Part shown: positions 8,735 through 16,131 of the stretch, piece by piece | How positions within the stretch are numbered: position 1 is the stretch's first letter | Layout: each line of letters opens with the position of its first letter | Source of the DNA: Eubacteriales bacterium | Lineage (GTDB): Bacteria; Bacillota_A; Clostridia; Christensenellales; Aristaeellaceae | DNA length: 64,000 bases | Assembly (NCBI GenBank): GCA_029974035.1 | Contig: JARKQG010000075.1 | Location: 113,936-177,935, forward strand | Direction: 5' to 3' | Translations under genes and position numbers: made by a program | The notes under the pieces: generated by a model | Database searches by the model: none | What the model was told of the DNA's origin: nothing | Seen by the model: the letters and a program-made list of their open reading frames with translations, nothing else

Positions 8735-9610
8735 ATGCGGTTGTTTGACTTTTCGAGCGCGGCCTTTGACGCGCGTCTGACGCTGACCGAGAGCGCCCAG
8801 GCATTTCACTGGCAGGCGCGGGACGGCGCGTTCACGGCGGTTTCCGGCGGGGTTCCGATGCGCGTCCGCCAGGCGGGCGCGGGCATTTTGGTGGAGGCGC
8901 CGGAGGACACCCCCGAGGCGGCGCTGCGCCGCTACTTTGATCTGGACAGGGACTATCTGGCCGTCGCGGGGGAATTTCAGGACTGCCCGTGGGCGGTCGA
9001 GGCGTTTTCCCGGCTTCCCGGGCTTCGGCTGCTCCGGCAGCCGCCATGGGAGGCGCTGGTGACCTTTCTGATTTCCCAGAACAACAATACCGCCCGCATT
9101 GGCAAGCTGGTGCGCGCGCTTTGCGAGGCCTTTGGCGACCGCGTGGACGCCTTCGGCCTGGTGCTTGCTGCGTTTCCCGCGCCGGAGGCGCTGGCGGCGG
9201 CGGGGGAGGACGCGCTGCGCGGGATGGGCTTTGGCTACCGGGCGGCGTACCTTGTGGAGAGCGCCCGGGCGGTGGCGGCGGGATTCCCGCTGGAGGCGCT
9301 GGCCGGCATGGCATACGGGGACGCTCGCGAAAGGCTTCTGGAACTGCCCGGCGTCGGGCCCAAGGTAGCGGACTGCGTGCTGCTCTTTGGCTGCGGACAC
9401 CTTTCGGCGTACCCGGTGGATGTATGGGTAGCGCGCCTCTCCCGCGAGTGGCTCGCGCTGGAGGGCAAGACCGGGCGGGCGCTGGCGGAAACCGCGCGCG
9501 CCCGCTTTGGCCCCCACGCGGGCATTTTGCAGCAGTACCTCTTTCACTGTGCGCGCTGCGGCCTGATCCGTGCACCGGACACGACGGGCGCGACACATCT
9601 TACGCAATAA
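8735..9610 (+). CDS. 8-oxoguanine DNA glycosylase (HhH-GPD superfamily)
   Basis: 291 residues, matching bacterial OGG1-type enzymes that remove 8-oxoguanine and cut the abasic site. The helix-hairpin-helix and catalytic region reads LLELPGVGPKVADCVLLFG, with the Schiff-base lysine in GPK, followed by SAYPVDVWVARL with the essential aspartate. QPPWEALVTFLISQNNN upstream is typical of the family. The ribosome binding site before ATG 8735 is weak, which fits translational coupling to the nitroreductase gene just upstream. Both would act in redox or oxidative-damage defence. Confidence 0.9.
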   Translation: MRLFDFSSAAFDARLTLTESAQAFHWQARDGAFTAVSGGVPMRVRQAGAGILVEAPEDTPEAALRRYFDLDRDYLAVAGEFQDCPWAVEAFSRLPGLRLLRQPPWEALVTFLISQNNNTARIGKLVRALCEAFGDRVDAFGLVLAAFPAPEALAAAGEDALRGMGFGYRAAYLVESARAVAAGFPLEALAGMAYGDARERLLELPGVGPKVADCVLLFGCGHLSAYPVDVWVARLSREWLALEGKTGRALAETARARFGPHAGILQQYLFHCARCGLIRAPDTTGATHLTQ

Positions 9611-9643
9611 AGTAAAGTTTTATCGCTTAAAACTTGTTGGGTA

Positions 9644-9672
9644 TTGACAAAAAAGGGGTGAATCGCTAGAAT
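9644..9672 (+). promoter_or_regulatory. Consensus promoter of the duplicated exported protein
   Basis: TTGACA (9644-9649) and TAGAAT (9667-9672) with a 17-base spacer. Confidence 0.85.
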
Positions 9673-9722
9673 ATATATCGGTTTACTCAATGTCCCGGAA
9701 TTTGAATCGGAGGTGCCTTCTC

Positions 9723-10721
9723 GTGAACAAAGTTACCGCGCTTATTCTGGTCTGCATGCTCGTATTGGGCCTGACGGCCGTCTCCGTCTCCGCCGAGGGC
9801 GAACTCAAGACGGGCCTCGCCGCCGTCACCTCGCTGGCCAGCTCCAAATCCGCCACGGCCGACGCGGACGGCGTTGCCCAGACCGACGCCCAGGTGGTCG
9901 CCGTCACCGTCGACCAGGACGGCAGGATTGTGGATTGCGTCATTGACGCCATCCAGGCGAAGATCGCCTTCGGCGCGGACGGCACCCTGAAGACCGACGC
10001 CGCCACCACCTTCAAGACCAAGACCGAGTTGGGCGCGGACTACGGCATGGTCAAAGGCTCCGCCATTGGCAAGGAATGGTTTGAGCAGGCCGCGGCGCTG
10101 GCCGAATACGTCAAGGGCAAGACGGCGGAAGAAGTGCTGGCCATCCCCATGGACGAGGAGACCCACCCCACCGACGCGGACCTGACCGCCTCCGTCACCA
10201 TCAAGATTTCGGGCTATGTGGCCGCCATCGCCAAGGCTGCGCAGAACGCCCAGTCCATCGGCGCGGGCGCGGGCGACAAGCTGGGCCTGGGCATTTCCAC
10301 CGACATGCACCAGTCCGCAGCCGCCACGGCCGACGCGGCCGGCTCCGCCCAGTCCTACTCCTTCATGACCGCCGTCACCTACAACGCCGAGGGCGTCATC
10401 ACCAGCTGCATCATGGACGCGCTGCAGGGCACCGTCGCCTTTGACGCGAAGGGCCAGATCACGTCCGACGTGAGCGTTGCGCCCCAGACCAAGGACGAGC
10501 TGGGCGACGACTACGGCATGAAGAAGGCCTCCGGCATCGGCAAGGAATGGTACGAGCAGGCCGAGGGCTTTGCGAAGTACGTGGCGGGCAAGACCGCCGA
10601 AGCGGTGTCCGGCATCCAGCTGACCGACGAGGGCAAGGCCGCCGACGCGGATCTGGCCAGCGTGGCCACCGTGTCCGTCTCCCCGATGGTCCAGGTGGTT
10701 TTGAAAGCCCTCCAGGGCTGA
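9723..10721 (+). CDS. Exported protein with two tandem copies of an uncharacterised ~150-residue domain
   Basis: 332 residues. An N-terminal signal peptide (ALILVCMLVLGLTAVSVSAEG) is followed by two related halves. Copy 1 has GRIVDCVIDAIQAKIAF, TKTELGADYGMVKGSAIGKE and WFEQAAALAEYVKGKTAEEV. Copy 2 has GVITSCIMDALQGTVAF, TKDELGDDYGMKKASGIGKE and WYEQAEGFAKYVAGKTAEAV. The repeated core has no catalytic motif I can name; the V.V...G.I..C..D strand pattern resembles FMN-binding-like folds, which is only a guess. The GTG at 9723 has GGAGG 9 bases upstream. The gene is a single transcription unit. Confidence 0.8.
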   Translation: MNKVTALILVCMLVLGLTAVSVSAEGELKTGLAAVTSLASSKSATADADGVAQTDAQVVAVTVDQDGRIVDCVIDAIQAKIAFGADGTLKTDAATTFKTKTELGADYGMVKGSAIGKEWFEQAAALAEYVKGKTAEEVLAIPMDEETHPTDADLTASVTIKISGYVAAIAKAAQNAQSIGAGAGDKLGLGISTDMHQSAAATADAAGSAQSYSFMTAVTYNAEGVITSCIMDALQGTVAFDAKGQITSDVSVAPQTKDELGDDYGMKKASGIGKEWYEQAEGFAKYVAGKTAEAVSGIQLTDEGKAADADLASVATVSVSPMVQVVLKALQG

Positions 10722-10741
10722 GTCCGGCCAAAGGAAAAAAG

Positions 10742-10773
10742 ACGGGCGGAGAGAATTTTCTCCGCCCGTTTTG
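10742..10773 (+). terminator. Terminator after the duplicated exported protein
   Basis: An 11-base-pair stem (10742-10752 with 10759-10769) and a six-base loop are followed by TTTTG. The convergent sigma operon ends just beyond and may share it. Confidence 0.85.
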
Positions 10774-10799
10774 TCTTTCAAAGGGCTGCCCGACCGGGT

Positions 10800-12044
10800 T
10801 TACGCGGCGGGTGGGCCGTCCCCGCCGCCCTCGTGGGGGCGTCCGCAGTAGGGGCAGCAGGTCCAGGCGTCCTCCTGGGCGCGGCCGCAGGCGGCGCAGC
10901 GCTCCTTCAGCGGGGCGCCGCACAGGGGACAGGCCGCATACTCCGGCCGGACGGCCGCGCCGCAGCGCGGGCAGCGCGCCTCGGCCGGGCGGACGATCAG
11001 GTAGACGATCAGCGCCACAAAGTTGCCCGCGAGCGTCAGCGCGCCCCACAGCGCGGGCTTGAAATTCCGCCGCCGCGCGTCGCGGAACACCCACAGCGCC
11101 GTCAGCAAAATCAGCGCCGCGAGGCCCGCCAGCCACAGGGGGTAGAGGTTGCCGATAAGCTCCCAGCTGCGCATCGTCCGCAGGTGCGCCGCGTTGGTTT
11201 GGGCGTTGTTTTCGTACAGCGCCAGCGCGGTCAGGCTGCCGTCCTCGTTCTGGACCAGCCGCGCGTTCCAGTCGCCCGCCTGCCGCAGCTGGTATTGCTC
11301 CCACTCGCAGTACCGCTTGACGCGGTCCACGTCCGCCTGGGTGGCCCCGCCCGCGAGGGCCTGCAAAACGTCGTAGTTGTTCATCCATTCCTCGCGGGTG
11401 ATCTGCCCGTCGAAGGAAGCCGCCGCGGCCGCCTCCGCGCGCGCCATCAGGTCGTCATCATCCCAATCCGCCCAGTCATCCCATGCTCCGCCGTTTTGCA
11501 GATAGGCGGCGTAGGCTTCGTAGAGCGCGGTGTTGAGGGTGGGGAACAGCGACGGATAGGCGGTGTCGCTCCGGCCGAAAGCGGCGGCTGGTTCGCGGTC
11601 CATGTTCTCCGCGATGACGAGCGCGCGGTGGGCGATCTGGCCGCCCTCGTCCAGCAGCAGCGCCAGCGCGCCGCGGATAAAATCTCCCTGCAAGGTCTCC
11701 CGCTGTCGGAAATAGGGCGAGGTCAACAGCCTGAGCCGGGCGGTGCCGTCGAGAAAATTGTCGTTGGCGGAGCCGAGGACGTTGCCCGACGCATCCAGCA
11801 GGATCAGGTTTCCGGCGGCGCTGCCCATCCAGTTTTCCGCGTCCGCCAGGTCGTGGGCGAGCACGGTTTCCCGGCCGCCGAAGGACAGGTCGGCCTGAAT
11901 ATCGTCCATGCGCTCCGTCACAATTTCGTACCGGGTGGGAGAATACTCCAGCCGCAGCAGGAAGAGTCCCGCCCCAAAGACGACGAGTGCCAGCGCCACC
12001 AGGATGCATGCGGCCTTCAGCCGGTCTTTTTTACGCTCCTTCAT
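10800..12044 (-). CDS. Membrane protein with C-terminal double zinc ribbon
   Basis: 414 residues. One membrane helix near residues 10-32, a large predicted extracytoplasmic region of about 260 residues, two more helices (WLAGLAALILLTALWVF and LTLAGNFVALIVYLIV), then a cytosolic tail with two CxxC pairs per ribbon: CPRCG...CPLCG and CAACG...CPYCG. ATG 12044 has AAAGGAG 7 bases upstream and overlaps the previous gene by 14 bases. As the third gene of the ECF sigma operon it may sense or transmit an envelope signal; that is inference from context. I do not recognise the extracytoplasmic domain. Confidence 0.78.
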   Translation of the reverse strand: MKERKKDRLKAACILVALALVVFGAGLFLLRLEYSPTRYEIVTERMDDIQADLSFGGRETVLAHDLADAENWMGSAAGNLILLDASGNVLGSANDNFLDGTARLRLLTSPYFRQRETLQGDFIRGALALLLDEGGQIAHRALVIAENMDREPAAAFGRSDTAYPSLFPTLNTALYEAYAAYLQNGGAWDDWADWDDDDLMARAEAAAAASFDGQITREEWMNNYDVLQALAGGATQADVDRVKRYCEWEQYQLRQAGDWNARLVQNEDGSLTALALYENNAQTNAAHLRTMRSWELIGNLYPLWLAGLAALILLTALWVFRDARRRNFKPALWGALTLAGNFVALIVYLIVRPAEARCPRCGAAVRPEYAACPLCGAPLKERCAACGRAQEDAWTCCPYCGRPHEGGGDGPPAA

Positions 12045-12375
12045 ATTCCCGCTCCTTTTCAAGACAGTACGCCATCAGCGGCGCGATCAAAAGTATCAGC
12101 GCCATCGGCGCTCCGATGAGCCAGAGCGCGCAGGCCGGCGCCGCGCCCGTCCGGGCCCACAGGTGGCAGGCGGCCGCCGACCCCGCCGCAAAGGCCAGGG
12201 CGCAGGCGGCAAAGGCCAGATTCTGCCGGCGGGCGGTCCGCCGCGCCGCGAGGCGCGCCGCCGCCCGGTCGATCTCCGGCCGGAGGCGGGCGATGGCCGC
12301 CCTTTCGGCGCCCTCCGCCGGGCGGCTCCCGGCGCTCTCCGCCAGGAAGGCCCGCAGGCGCGTTTCATCCATCAT
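12031..12375 (-). CDS. Small two-helix membrane protein, candidate anti-sigma factor
   Basis: 114 residues. An Ala/Arg-rich cytosolic N-terminal half (about 55 residues) is followed by two membrane segments (LAFAACALAFAAGSAAACHL and ALWLIGAPMALILLIAPLMAY). It overlaps the sigma factor gene by 11 bases and the next gene by 14, so all three are translationally coupled. Anti-sigma factors of ECF sigmas are often small membrane proteins encoded just downstream, but the zinc anti-sigma motif HxxxCxxC is absent, so the role is inferred from position. GGAGG lies 6 bases before ATG 12375. Confidence 0.72.
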   Translation of the reverse strand: MMDETRLRAFLAESAGSRPAEGAERAAIARLRPEIDRAAARLAARRTARRQNLAFAACALAFAAGSAAACHLWARTGAAPACALWLIGAPMALILLIAPLMAYCLEKEREYEGA

Positions 12376-12901
12376 GATCTTCCTCCTCCTCAAGGATCCG
12401 CCTGAGCCGCTTCAGCGCGTCGTGCAGCCGCCATTTGACCCGGGGTCCGGGAACGCCCAGCGCCTGGGCGATCGCCTGGTGACTCATCTCCAGTTCGTAG
12501 CGCATGGTCACCATCGCGCGCAGCTCGTCCGGAAGCGCCGCCATCGCCCGGCGGACGCGCTCGGCCCGCGCCCGACGGGCCGCCTCCTCCGCCGGATCCC
12601 CGCGGGGATCCGCGCATTCCCAGTCCGGAAGCGGCAGCGAGGGGCGCTTTCGCTTCTCGTCCACAAACAGTCGGTAGGCGATCCGGAACACCCAGCCCTC
12701 GAACCGCGCGCCGGGCAGCGGGCGGTAGCGCGGCAGGTTGTCCAGCACGCGCATAAGCGTCTCTTGCGTCAGGTCGTCCGCCGACTGCGGGCCGCCCTGG
12801 CGCACAAAAAACCCGTACAGGGCGGGGTACAGCGCTTCGCAAAGCTGGGTCAGCGCGATCCTGTCGCCTGACCGGGCCGCGCGCAACAGCGTTTGGTCCA
12901 C
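12365..12901 (-). CDS. ECF-type RNA polymerase sigma factor
   Basis: 178 residues. Region 2 spans ALYPALYGFFVRQGG to FEGWVFRIAYRLFVDEKRK, including the DLTQETLMRVL core-binding helix. Region 4 has a helix-turn-helix in ELEMSHQAIAQALGVPGPRV followed by KWRLHDALKRLR. This is the domain set of group 4 (ECF) sigma factors that direct RNA polymerase to stress or envelope genes. It starts at GTG 12901 behind GGGGAGG and is the first gene of a three-gene operon with two membrane proteins. Confidence 0.92.
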   Translation of the reverse strand: MDQTLLRAARSGDRIALTQLCEALYPALYGFFVRQGGPQSADDLTQETLMRVLDNLPRYRPLPGARFEGWVFRIAYRLFVDEKRKRPSLPLPDWECADPRGDPAEEAARRARAERVRRAMAALPDELRAMVTMRYELEMSHQAIAQALGVPGPRVKWRLHDALKRLRRILEEEEDHDG

Positions 12902-12983
12902 GCCGTCACCTCCCCTTCTATTGGTTCAACGAGCCAAAGTGGGAAAAGTTGTCGTTTATCCGGAATTTAACAGTTCGCGGCGC

Positions 12984-13016
12984 AAAAACCGCCGGAAGCG
13001 CGGGGCTTCCGGCGGT
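12984..13016 (-). terminator. Terminator after the CSPEF-repeat protein gene
   Basis: On the minus strand ACCGCCGGAAG and CTTCCGGCGGT pair over 11 bases and are followed by TTTTG. It separates the small gene at 13050-13379 from the sigma operon. Confidence 0.8.
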
Positions 13017-13049
13017 CGGGAATTGGGTTCATCTGAAAAAGCGGCCCCA

Positions 13050-13379
13050 TCAGGGCGCGGCATCCTCCTCCGACGGATCGACGCAGCCCGCCGGAAATTC
13101 CGGAGAGCAGGCGATCTCCGGAAAGCCCTCCGCGGGCTCGTCCTTCGCGTGCAGGGTGGATACCGGCGCGGGGGGCAGGTCATCCGCGCCGGTCCCGTCC
13201 GGGGCGGGCTGCGGCCGGGGCGCGACCGCCGGGATGGGTGCGCCGGTCGGGACGCTCGGCGGCGCGCCGACCCGGGCGTCCGCGCAGCCCTTGGAGAATT
13301 CCGGAGAGCACACCGGGCCGTTGTAATCGGCCGCGCCAGCCTCGCCGCGCGCGTTGCCGGGATACTTCAGATCGTCCAT
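13050..13379 (-). CDS. Small Pro-rich protein with two CSPEFxxGC motifs
   Basis: 109 residues with no signal peptide or membrane segment. A short N terminus is followed by CSPEFSKGCAD, a Pro/Ala-rich linker of about 50 residues, and CSPEFPAGCVD near the acidic C terminus. The two nine-residue motifs, each with a cysteine at both ends, are the only cysteines. GAGGAGG lies 8 bases before ATG 13379, and a terminator follows, so it is a real single-gene unit. I do not recognise the family. Paired cysteines could bind metal, form disulfides or be modified. Confidence 0.7.
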   Translation of the reverse strand: MDDLKYPGNARGEAGAADYNGPVCSPEFSKGCADARVGAPPSVPTGAPIPAVAPRPQPAPDGTGADDLPPAPVSTLHAKDEPAEGFPEIACSPEFPAGCVDPSEEDAAP

Positions 13380-13549
13380 ACCAGCGCCTCCTCAACACAT
13401 TCTGCCGTATATATACACGCATGGGTGCGCCGCTGAAACGCCCGCGGTCCGGCCCGCCCGGGGACAATCGAAAAACTGCATGACGGCAGATGTAAAATGC
13501 AAATTGCCCGCGTCATAATGTTAAAAGATCGGATTTTTGAAATTCTCGC

Positions 13550-13578
13550 TTGACAGACTGTCAAACCGCGGCTATCAT
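13550..13578 (+). promoter_or_regulatory. Consensus promoter of the amt-PII gene
   Basis: TTGACA (13550-13555) and TATCAT (13573-13578) spaced by 17 bases. It lies about 195 bases before the start codon, giving a long leader. Bases 13380-13549 hold only the AT-rich promoter of the opposite gene. Confidence 0.85.
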
Positions 13579-13584
13579 GGGAAC

Positions 13585-13773
13585 AAATCAAATACGGCGA
13601 CTTCCGGTTGGCGGCATCGGGTGCGGAGCATCCGGCCGTTTCAAGTCTGAAGCTTAAGGGTGGGGGCTTCGCATGAAGCCCCTGCCCCTTTTTATCGGCA
13701 CAACGATGTGCGTTCGAGCGCGATGCGGCGCTTGGATGCACATTTTTGTTAATTGATTCAGGGGGTGTGGGGT
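13585..13773 (+). promoter_or_regulatory. Long leader with attenuator-like hairpins upstream of amt-PII
   Basis: The roughly 190 nt leader contains a CGGGTGC/GCATCCG hairpin with a three-base loop, then a large hairpin built on GGGGCTTC/GAAGCCCC with outer AAGGG/CCCTT pairs ending in TTTTT. The second is a textbook intrinsic terminator inside the leader. This suggests transcription attenuation of the ammonium channel gene. The regulator is unknown; the loops do not match the ANTAR dual-hexaloop pattern I would expect. Confidence 0.55.
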
Positions 13774-15459
13774 ATGTTCTCTTCGGCAGATACCATTTGG
13801 GTACTTCTGGCGGCAACCCTGGTGTTCTTCATGCAGGCGGGCTTCGCCATGGTGGAAACCGGCTTCACCCGGGCAAAGAACGCCGGCAACATCATCATGA
13901 AAAACCTGATGGATTTCGCGCTGGGCTCGCTGGTATTCTGGGCGCTGGGCTTCGGCCTGATGCAGGGCACTTCAATCGGCGGGCTGATCGGCATGCCAGA
14001 CCTCTTCATTCGCGGCACCTACGGCCCCGGCACCATCCCCACGGCGGCCTTCGTCATCTTCCAGACGGTGTTCGCGGCCACCGCGGCGACGATTGTTTCC
14101 GGCTCGATGGCGGAGCGCACCAAGTTCCTCAGCTACTGCATCTACTCCGTGGTGATCACCGCGCTGATCTACCCGATCTCCGGCCACTGGATCTGGGGCG
14201 GCGGCTGGCTGGCGCAGCTGGGCTTCCATGACTTTGCGGGCTCCACCGCGGTGCACATGGTGGGCGGCATCGCCGCGCTGATCGGCGCAAAGATGCTGGG
14301 CCCCCGCATCGGAAAATACGGGTCCGACGGCAAGCCCAAGGCGATCCTGGGCCACAGCATCACCCTGGGCGCGCTGGGCGTGTTCATCCTGTGGTTCGGC
14401 TGGTTTGGGTTCAACCCGGGCTCCACGCTCAGCGCCACCGGCGACGGCGCGCTGAGCTCGATGAGCAACATCTTCGTGACCACCAACCTGGCGGCGGCGG
14501 CCGGCGCCACGGTGGCGATGATCGTCACCTGGGTGCGCTACAAAAAGCCCGACGTTTCCGTGACGCTAAACGGCGCGCTGGGCGGGCTGGTAGCCATCAC
14601 CGCCGGCTGCGACGCGGTGTCCCCCTGGGGCGCCACCCTCATCGGCGCGGTGGCGGGCGTGCTGATCGTGGTGGCCATCGAGCTTCTGGACAAGAAATTC
14701 AAAATCGACGATCCGGTGGGCGCGGTGCCGGTGCACGGCGTGTGCGGCGCGGCGGGCACGCTGATGGTGGGCCTTTTCGCGGTGGACGGCGGCCTTTTCT
14801 ACGGCGGCGGCCTGAAGCTTCTGGGCATCCAGCTTCTGGGCGTCGGCTCCGTGGCCCTGTGGGTTATCGTCACGATGACGATCCTCTTCAAAGTCCTGCA
14901 AAAGACGGTGGGGCTGCGGGTTTCGGCGGCGGAGGAGATCGCCGGCCTCGACTCCGAGGAGCACGGCCTGGCCAGCGCCTACGCCGACTTCATGCCGGTG
15001 GTGATGGGCGGCGACGGCACGGCGGTTTCGGTGGCTTCCGAAAACGTGACCATGAGCCAGGCGGTGCCCGTGGTGCACAAAAAGAGCGAGGCGCCTTCCT
15101 CCGACGTAAAGATGACCAAGGTGGATATCATCACCAACCCGCACCGCTTTGAGGCGCTGAAGGACGCGCTGGGCAAGATCGGCATCACCGGCATCACCGT
15201 GACCAACGTCATGGGTTGCGGCATGCAAAAGGGCGGGACGGAATTCTACCGCGGCGTCCCGGTGGACATCAACCTGCTGCCCAAGATCCGGCTCGAGATC
15301 GTGGTGTGCAAGGTGCCGGTCGCGACGGTTGTCGAGACCGCCAAGCAGGCGCTCTACACCGGCAGGATCGGCGACGGCAAGATTTTTGTCTACGACGTGG
15401 AGAACGTCATCAAGGTCCGCACCGGCGAGGAAGGCTACGCCGCGCTGCAGGACGACTGA
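13774..15459 (+). CDS. amt: Ammonium channel fused to a PII signalling domain
   Basis: 561 residues. Residues 1-405 form an Amt channel: QAGFAMVETGFTRAKN, the two pore histidines in DFAGSTAVHMVGG and PVHGVCGAAGTL, and about 11 membrane helices. After a 45-residue linker, residues from about 452 form a PII (GlnK-type) domain: KVDIITNPHRFEALKDALG, the T-loop with Gln in GMQKGGTEFYRG, and the B-loop TGRIGDGKIFVYDVE for ATP. In the T-loop the uridylylated Tyr51 position is Val, so control should be by ligands and not by uridylylation. ATG 13774 has AGGGGG upstream. Fusion would tie channel gating to 2-oxoglutarate and ATP/ADP. Confidence 0.93.
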   Translation: MFSSADTIWVLLAATLVFFMQAGFAMVETGFTRAKNAGNIIMKNLMDFALGSLVFWALGFGLMQGTSIGGLIGMPDLFIRGTYGPGTIPTAAFVIFQTVFAATAATIVSGSMAERTKFLSYCIYSVVITALIYPISGHWIWGGGWLAQLGFHDFAGSTAVHMVGGIAALIGAKMLGPRIGKYGSDGKPKAILGHSITLGALGVFILWFGWFGFNPGSTLSATGDGALSSMSNIFVTTNLAAAAGATVAMIVTWVRYKKPDVSVTLNGALGGLVAITAGCDAVSPWGATLIGAVAGVLIVVAIELLDKKFKIDDPVGAVPVHGVCGAAGTLMVGLFAVDGGLFYGGGLKLLGIQLLGVGSVALWVIVTMTILFKVLQKTVGLRVSAAEEIAGLDSEEHGLASAYADFMPVVMGGDGTAVSVASENVTMSQAVPVVHKKSEAPSSDVKMTKVDIITNPHRFEALKDALGKIGITGITVTNVMGCGMQKGGTEFYRGVPVDINLLPKIRLEIVVCKVPVATVVETAKQALYTGRIGDGKIFVYDVENVIKVRTGEEGYAALQDD

Positions 15460-15474
15460 TCTTCCCGGACAAAA

Positions 15475-15505
15475 GCGCGCCCGCGGCAAAGGCCGCGGGC
15501 GCTTT
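15475..15505. terminator. Hairpin between convergent genes amt-PII and DUF6125-like
   Basis: GCGCCCGCGGC and GCCGCGGGCGC flank AAAG-type loop bases. T runs on either side are poor, so termination efficiency is uncertain. Confidence 0.5.
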
Positions 15506-15515
15506 CATGCGGGCT

Positions 15516-16040
15516 TCAGCCGCCGCCCTCCAGGGAAAATTCCCAGGCGCAGGCGGCGGTTTCGTCGGTGACGTCGGGGTAGCAGCTCAGGCAGCGGCAG
15601 CGGATTCTGTCGTCGATGGCGGCGGAAAACCCGGTGTACTCCGCGAGCCCCACGGCCTTGCAGGGGTGATAGGGCATGCCCTTTCGCGCGCGGGCGGTCT
15701 GTACCCGGCAGTTGACGTTGCGCAGCACCAGCCGGTCCGCCGTCCGGATCAGCTCGCAGTCGTTGACGCTGCCGTACAGGCGCAATTGAAGCGCCTGCGC
15801 GAGGGCGTCGAGCCCGGGGCGCTCCGATAGCTTCAAAAAAGCCTTCAGCCGCCCCGCCTCGATGGCGCCGTAGCGCCGCCAGGCCGCCTCGTCGCACCGC
15901 ATCGCCTCGTCCATGCCCAGGGATTGCTCCACGGCCTGGAACCACACCCCGTCCAGCGCCAGCCAGTTCTTTGCCTGCAATTCGATGAGCTCGATCAGCG
16001 CCTCCTTTGAAAGGCGCTCAAGCACGCGGCGGTTGTTCAT
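15516..16040 (-). CDS. DUF6125-like cysteine-containing cytosolic protein
   Basis: 174 residues without signal peptide or membrane segments. The N-terminal half is helical (LERLSKEALIELIELQAKNWLAL). The C-terminal half has six cysteines (DCELI, NVNCRVQ, HPCKAV, RCRCLSC) in a pattern like DUF6125 and the related ATC-hydrolase-like proteins of anaerobes. The cysteines suggest a metal or cofactor site. The function of the family is not known to me. ATG 16040 is preceded by GAGGG. It is a single gene, convergent with amt-PII. Confidence 0.7.
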   Translation of the reverse strand: MNNRRVLERLSKEALIELIELQAKNWLALDGVWFQAVEQSLGMDEAMRCDEAAWRRYGAIEAGRLKAFLKLSERPGLDALAQALQLRLYGSVNDCELIRTADRLVLRNVNCRVQTARARKGMPYHPCKAVGLAEYTGFSAAIDDRIRCRCLSCYPDVTDETAACAWEFSLEGGG

Positions 16041-16131
16041 GGCGGCCCTCGCTTTCGCGCGCGGTTTCCCCGCGCCGTCGGGTTCATTATAGCACGCGCT
16101 CCGTGGCGGAACAAGCAACCGGACGCCGCGT

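Noticed and set aside
7826..9607. A 593-codon minus-strand frame opposite the nitroreductase and glycosylase genes
   Set aside because: Only its last 75 codons, behind a GGAGG site, look like a gene; the rest is antisense.
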